64,000 bases of DNA from CAVPDG01 sp963702535 (GTDB lineage Bacteria > Chloroflexota > Anaerolineae > Anaerolineales > UBA4823): positions 248,001 to 312,000 of the forward strand of contig CAVPDG010000016.1 in NCBI GenBank assembly GCA_963702535.1, given 5' to 3'. The notes under the pieces were generated by a model. The model saw nothing but the letters and a program-made list of their open reading frames with translations. It did no database searches and was not told the origin of the DNA. A program made the position numbers and the translations under genes. Numbering within the stretch: position 1 is the first letter of the stretch; each line of letters begins with the position of its first letter. This document shows positions 62,254 to 64,000 of the stretch, piece by piece.

Positions 62254-64000
62254 ATGCCCCTGATCAAGATCGGTGACCGCCTGATCGGCGATGGACAACC
62301 GACCTACATCATCGCCGAGATCGGCGTCAATCACAACGGATTCCTGGACTTAGCCATCAGGCTGATCGACGTGGCGGTAGAAGCCGGCGCCGACGCGGTC
62401 AAATTTCAAAAACGCGATCTGAAGAGCCTCTACGGCAAGAAATACCTGGAGAACGCCAACGCCGGGGAGAAAACCCTGCGCTACATGCTGCCCATCCTGC
62501 AGCAGGTCGAGCTGAACGAAAGCGAATACCACCAGATCCTCGCCCACTGCCAGAAGAGAGGCATCACCTTCCTGTGCTCGGCTTTTGACATCGAAAGCGC
62601 CGATTTCCTGGAAAAGCTGGGCGTACCCGCCTATAAAGTGGCATCCGCCGACCTTACCAACCTGCCACTGCTCGACCACCTGGCACAGAAGCGCAAGCCG
62701 CTGATCCTGTCCACGGGCATGTCGCGCATGGACGAGGTGGAATACACGGTGAGCTTCCTGAAGGAGCGCGGGGTGGAGTTCGCCCTGCTGCACTGCAACA
62801 GCACCTATCCCACGGCATTTGAGGATATCAACCTGCGCTTCATGGACCAGTTGCGCCGCTTTGGCGCGCCGGTGGGCTACTCGGGGCACGAGCGCGGCAT
62901 CGCCGTCTCCACCGTCGCTTCCGCCCTGGGCGCCAGCATTCTCGAGCGTCACCTGACGCTCGACCGCACGATGGACGGACCCGACCACGCCTCCAGCCTG
63001 GAGCCGCAGGGCTTCTCCAAGATGGTGCGCGATATCCGCCAGGTAGCCAGCGCTATGGGCACCGGGCAGGAGAAGTTCTTCTCGCGCGGCGAGATCCTCA
63101 ACCGCGAAGTGCTGGGAAAGAGCCTGGTGGCTGCCCGCCGCATCGAGCCGGGTGAGACGATCACAGCCAAGATGGTAGCGGTGAAAGGACCCGCCCTGGG
63201 TCTCTCGCCGCAAAATTATCCCCGGCTGCTCGGGCGCGTGGTGGAGCGGGTGATCGATGAAGACGAGCCCTTCCTGGACCGTGACCTGGGGATCAAGATT
63301 GAGCTGGACATGGAGCATACCCTGCCCATGGATTACGGCTTCACCGTGCGCTTCCGGGATGACGAAGAGCTGCTGGTCTACCGTCCGCGCATCCTGGAAT
63401 ATCACTTCACCGACCAGGACCTGGATGAGCATTACCCCGGGCGCGATCACACCGCCAGCAGCGAGCACCCCTTGAAGCTGGTGGTGCACGCCCCGGAGTT
63501 CTGGGATCGCACGCTGGTAGACCTGTGCGCACTGGATGAGAACCAGCGCTGCGCCTCGCGCGAGCTGCTGCAGAAATCGATCAACCTGACGCGCGAGATG
63601 GCGCCTTACTTCGTCGGCACGCCTAAGGTGGTCATCCACCCCGGCGCCATGAGCCTCGACCATCCGATCAAGAACCGCAGCGCGCTGTACGAAAACCTGC
63701 GCCGCTCGGTAGAAGAGCTGGACTACGCCGGGGTCGAGCTGCTGCTGGAGAACCTGCCCCCGCACCCGTGGTATTTCGGCGGGCAGTGGATCACCAACGC
63801 CTTCATGGACGCTGACGAGATCAAGGATTTCATCACAGCGCTGTCCCTCAACTTCTGCTACGACTCATCGCATCACAAGCTGTACTGCAACTGGGCAAAG
63901 GTGGATTTTTACGAGCAACTGACCCTCTTGCTGCCCTACATCCGCCACCTGCACCTCTCCGACGGCGCCGGTCTGGACGGCGAGGGGTTGCAGATCGGCG
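62254..64000 (+). CDS. NeuB-SAF-TIM-barrel fusion, nonulosonate synthase 3 (partial at window end)
   Basis: 582 codons are visible without a stop. Residues about 1-275 are a NeuB barrel: IIAEIGVNHNGFLDLAIRLI, ADAVKFQKRDLKSLYGKKYL, FLCSAFDIESADFLEKLGVP, YKVASADLTNLPLLDHLA, ILSTGMSRMDEVEYTVSFL, LHCNSTYPTAFEDIN, YSGHERGI, LERHLTLDRTMDGPDHASSL. A SAF domain follows at about 285-345 (SLVAARRIEPGETITAKMVA, LLGRVVERVIDEDEPFL). Then comes a xylose-isomerase-like barrel from about 410 (KVVIHPGAMSLDHP, ELLLENLPPHPWYFGG, FCYDSSHHKLYCNW, HLHLSDGAGL). ATG 62254 follows AAGGAAGG. The second barrel may supply or epimerise the sugar substrate. Confidence 0.85.
   Translation, partial: MPLIKIGDRLIGDGQPTYIIAEIGVNHNGFLDLAIRLIDVAVEAGADAVKFQKRDLKSLYGKKYLENANAGEKTLRYMLPILQQVELNESEYHQILAHCQKRGITFLCSAFDIESADFLEKLGVPAYKVASADLTNLPLLDHLAQKRKPLILSTGMSRMDEVEYTVSFLKERGVEFALLHCNSTYPTAFEDINLRFMDQLRRFGAPVGYSGHERGIAVSTVASALGASILERHLTLDRTMDGPDHASSLEPQGFSKMVRDIRQVASAMGTGQEKFFSRGEILNREVLGKSLVAARRIEPGETITAKMVAVKGPALGLSPQNYPRLLGRVVERVIDEDEPFLDRDLGIKIELDMEHTLPMDYGFTVRFRDDEELLVYRPRILEYHFTDQDLDEHYPGRDHTASSEHPLKLVVHAPEFWDRTLVDLCALDENQRCASRELLQKSINLTREMAPYFVGTPKVVIHPGAMSLDHPIKNRSALYENLRRSVEELDYAGVELLLENLPPHPWYFGGQWITNAFMDADEIKDFITALSLNFCYDSSHHKLYCNWAKVDFYEQLTLLLPYIRHLHLSDGAGLDGEGLQIG

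Noticed and set aside
62350..63765. A 471-codon minus-strand open frame at the right end
   Set aside because: Antisense to the NeuB-SAF-barrel fusion, which has all expected motifs.
1..64000. CRISPR arrays, tRNA or rRNA genes
   Set aside because: I scanned by eye for regularly spaced direct repeats and for tRNA-like cloverleaf ends with conserved TTCRANY loops and found none.

Overview
The window looks like a chromosomal piece of a GC-rich, probably mesophilic bacterium. The gene families and gene pairings (a two-gene cytochrome bd oxidase, AmrS, a PP2C/FHA signalling set, very large glycan clusters, orphan RHS tips) fit the Chloroflexota, class Anaerolineae. That placement is inference from gene content; there is no rRNA or other marker gene here.

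Layout. Positions 1-6.7 kb are an AT-rich accessory island on the minus strand. It holds three truncated RHS-core/tip pieces, two small genes that could be immunity partners, and a 2.7 kb serine-recombinase element. The element sits precisely inside the conserved end of one RHS core; joining its flanks restores the reading frame. Positions 6.7-12.2 kb are housekeeping genes: cydAB, mobA, amrS and a FemAB/GNAT-like gene. Positions 12.4-18.7 kb are a signalling and envelope block: a PP2C-like membrane protein with a large exported domain, a PP2C phosphatase, a VWA-FHA membrane protein and a polytopic membrane protein. Positions 19-64 kb are one very large surface-polysaccharide locus, nearly all on the plus strand.

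The polysaccharide locus contains about a dozen glycosyltransferases, a Wzx-type flippase and a Wzm/Wzt ABC exporter. It has the genes for GDP-mannose (manC) and GDP-fucose (gmd, fcl), and a PseB-type dehydratase next to an RmlD-like reductase. It carries three NeuB-family synthases and three cytidylyltransferases for nonulosonic (sialic-acid-like) sugars. A nucleotide-sugar dehydrogenase is fused to a CBS pair. A fused ATP sulfurylase/APS kinase and a sulfotransferase suggest that the glycan is sulfated. A winged-helix regulator with its own promoter starts the export and fucose section at 33.7 kb. My reading is that the locus makes and exports an acidic, fucosylated, nonulosonate-containing and probably sulfated surface glycan.

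Quality note. At least 23 single-base frame breaks interrupt genes that are otherwise well conserved, and 21 of them are +1. They are most simply read as sequencing or assembly insertions, so I annotate each broken gene as one locus and give the break position. The window ends inside a NeuB-SAF-TIM-barrel fusion gene.
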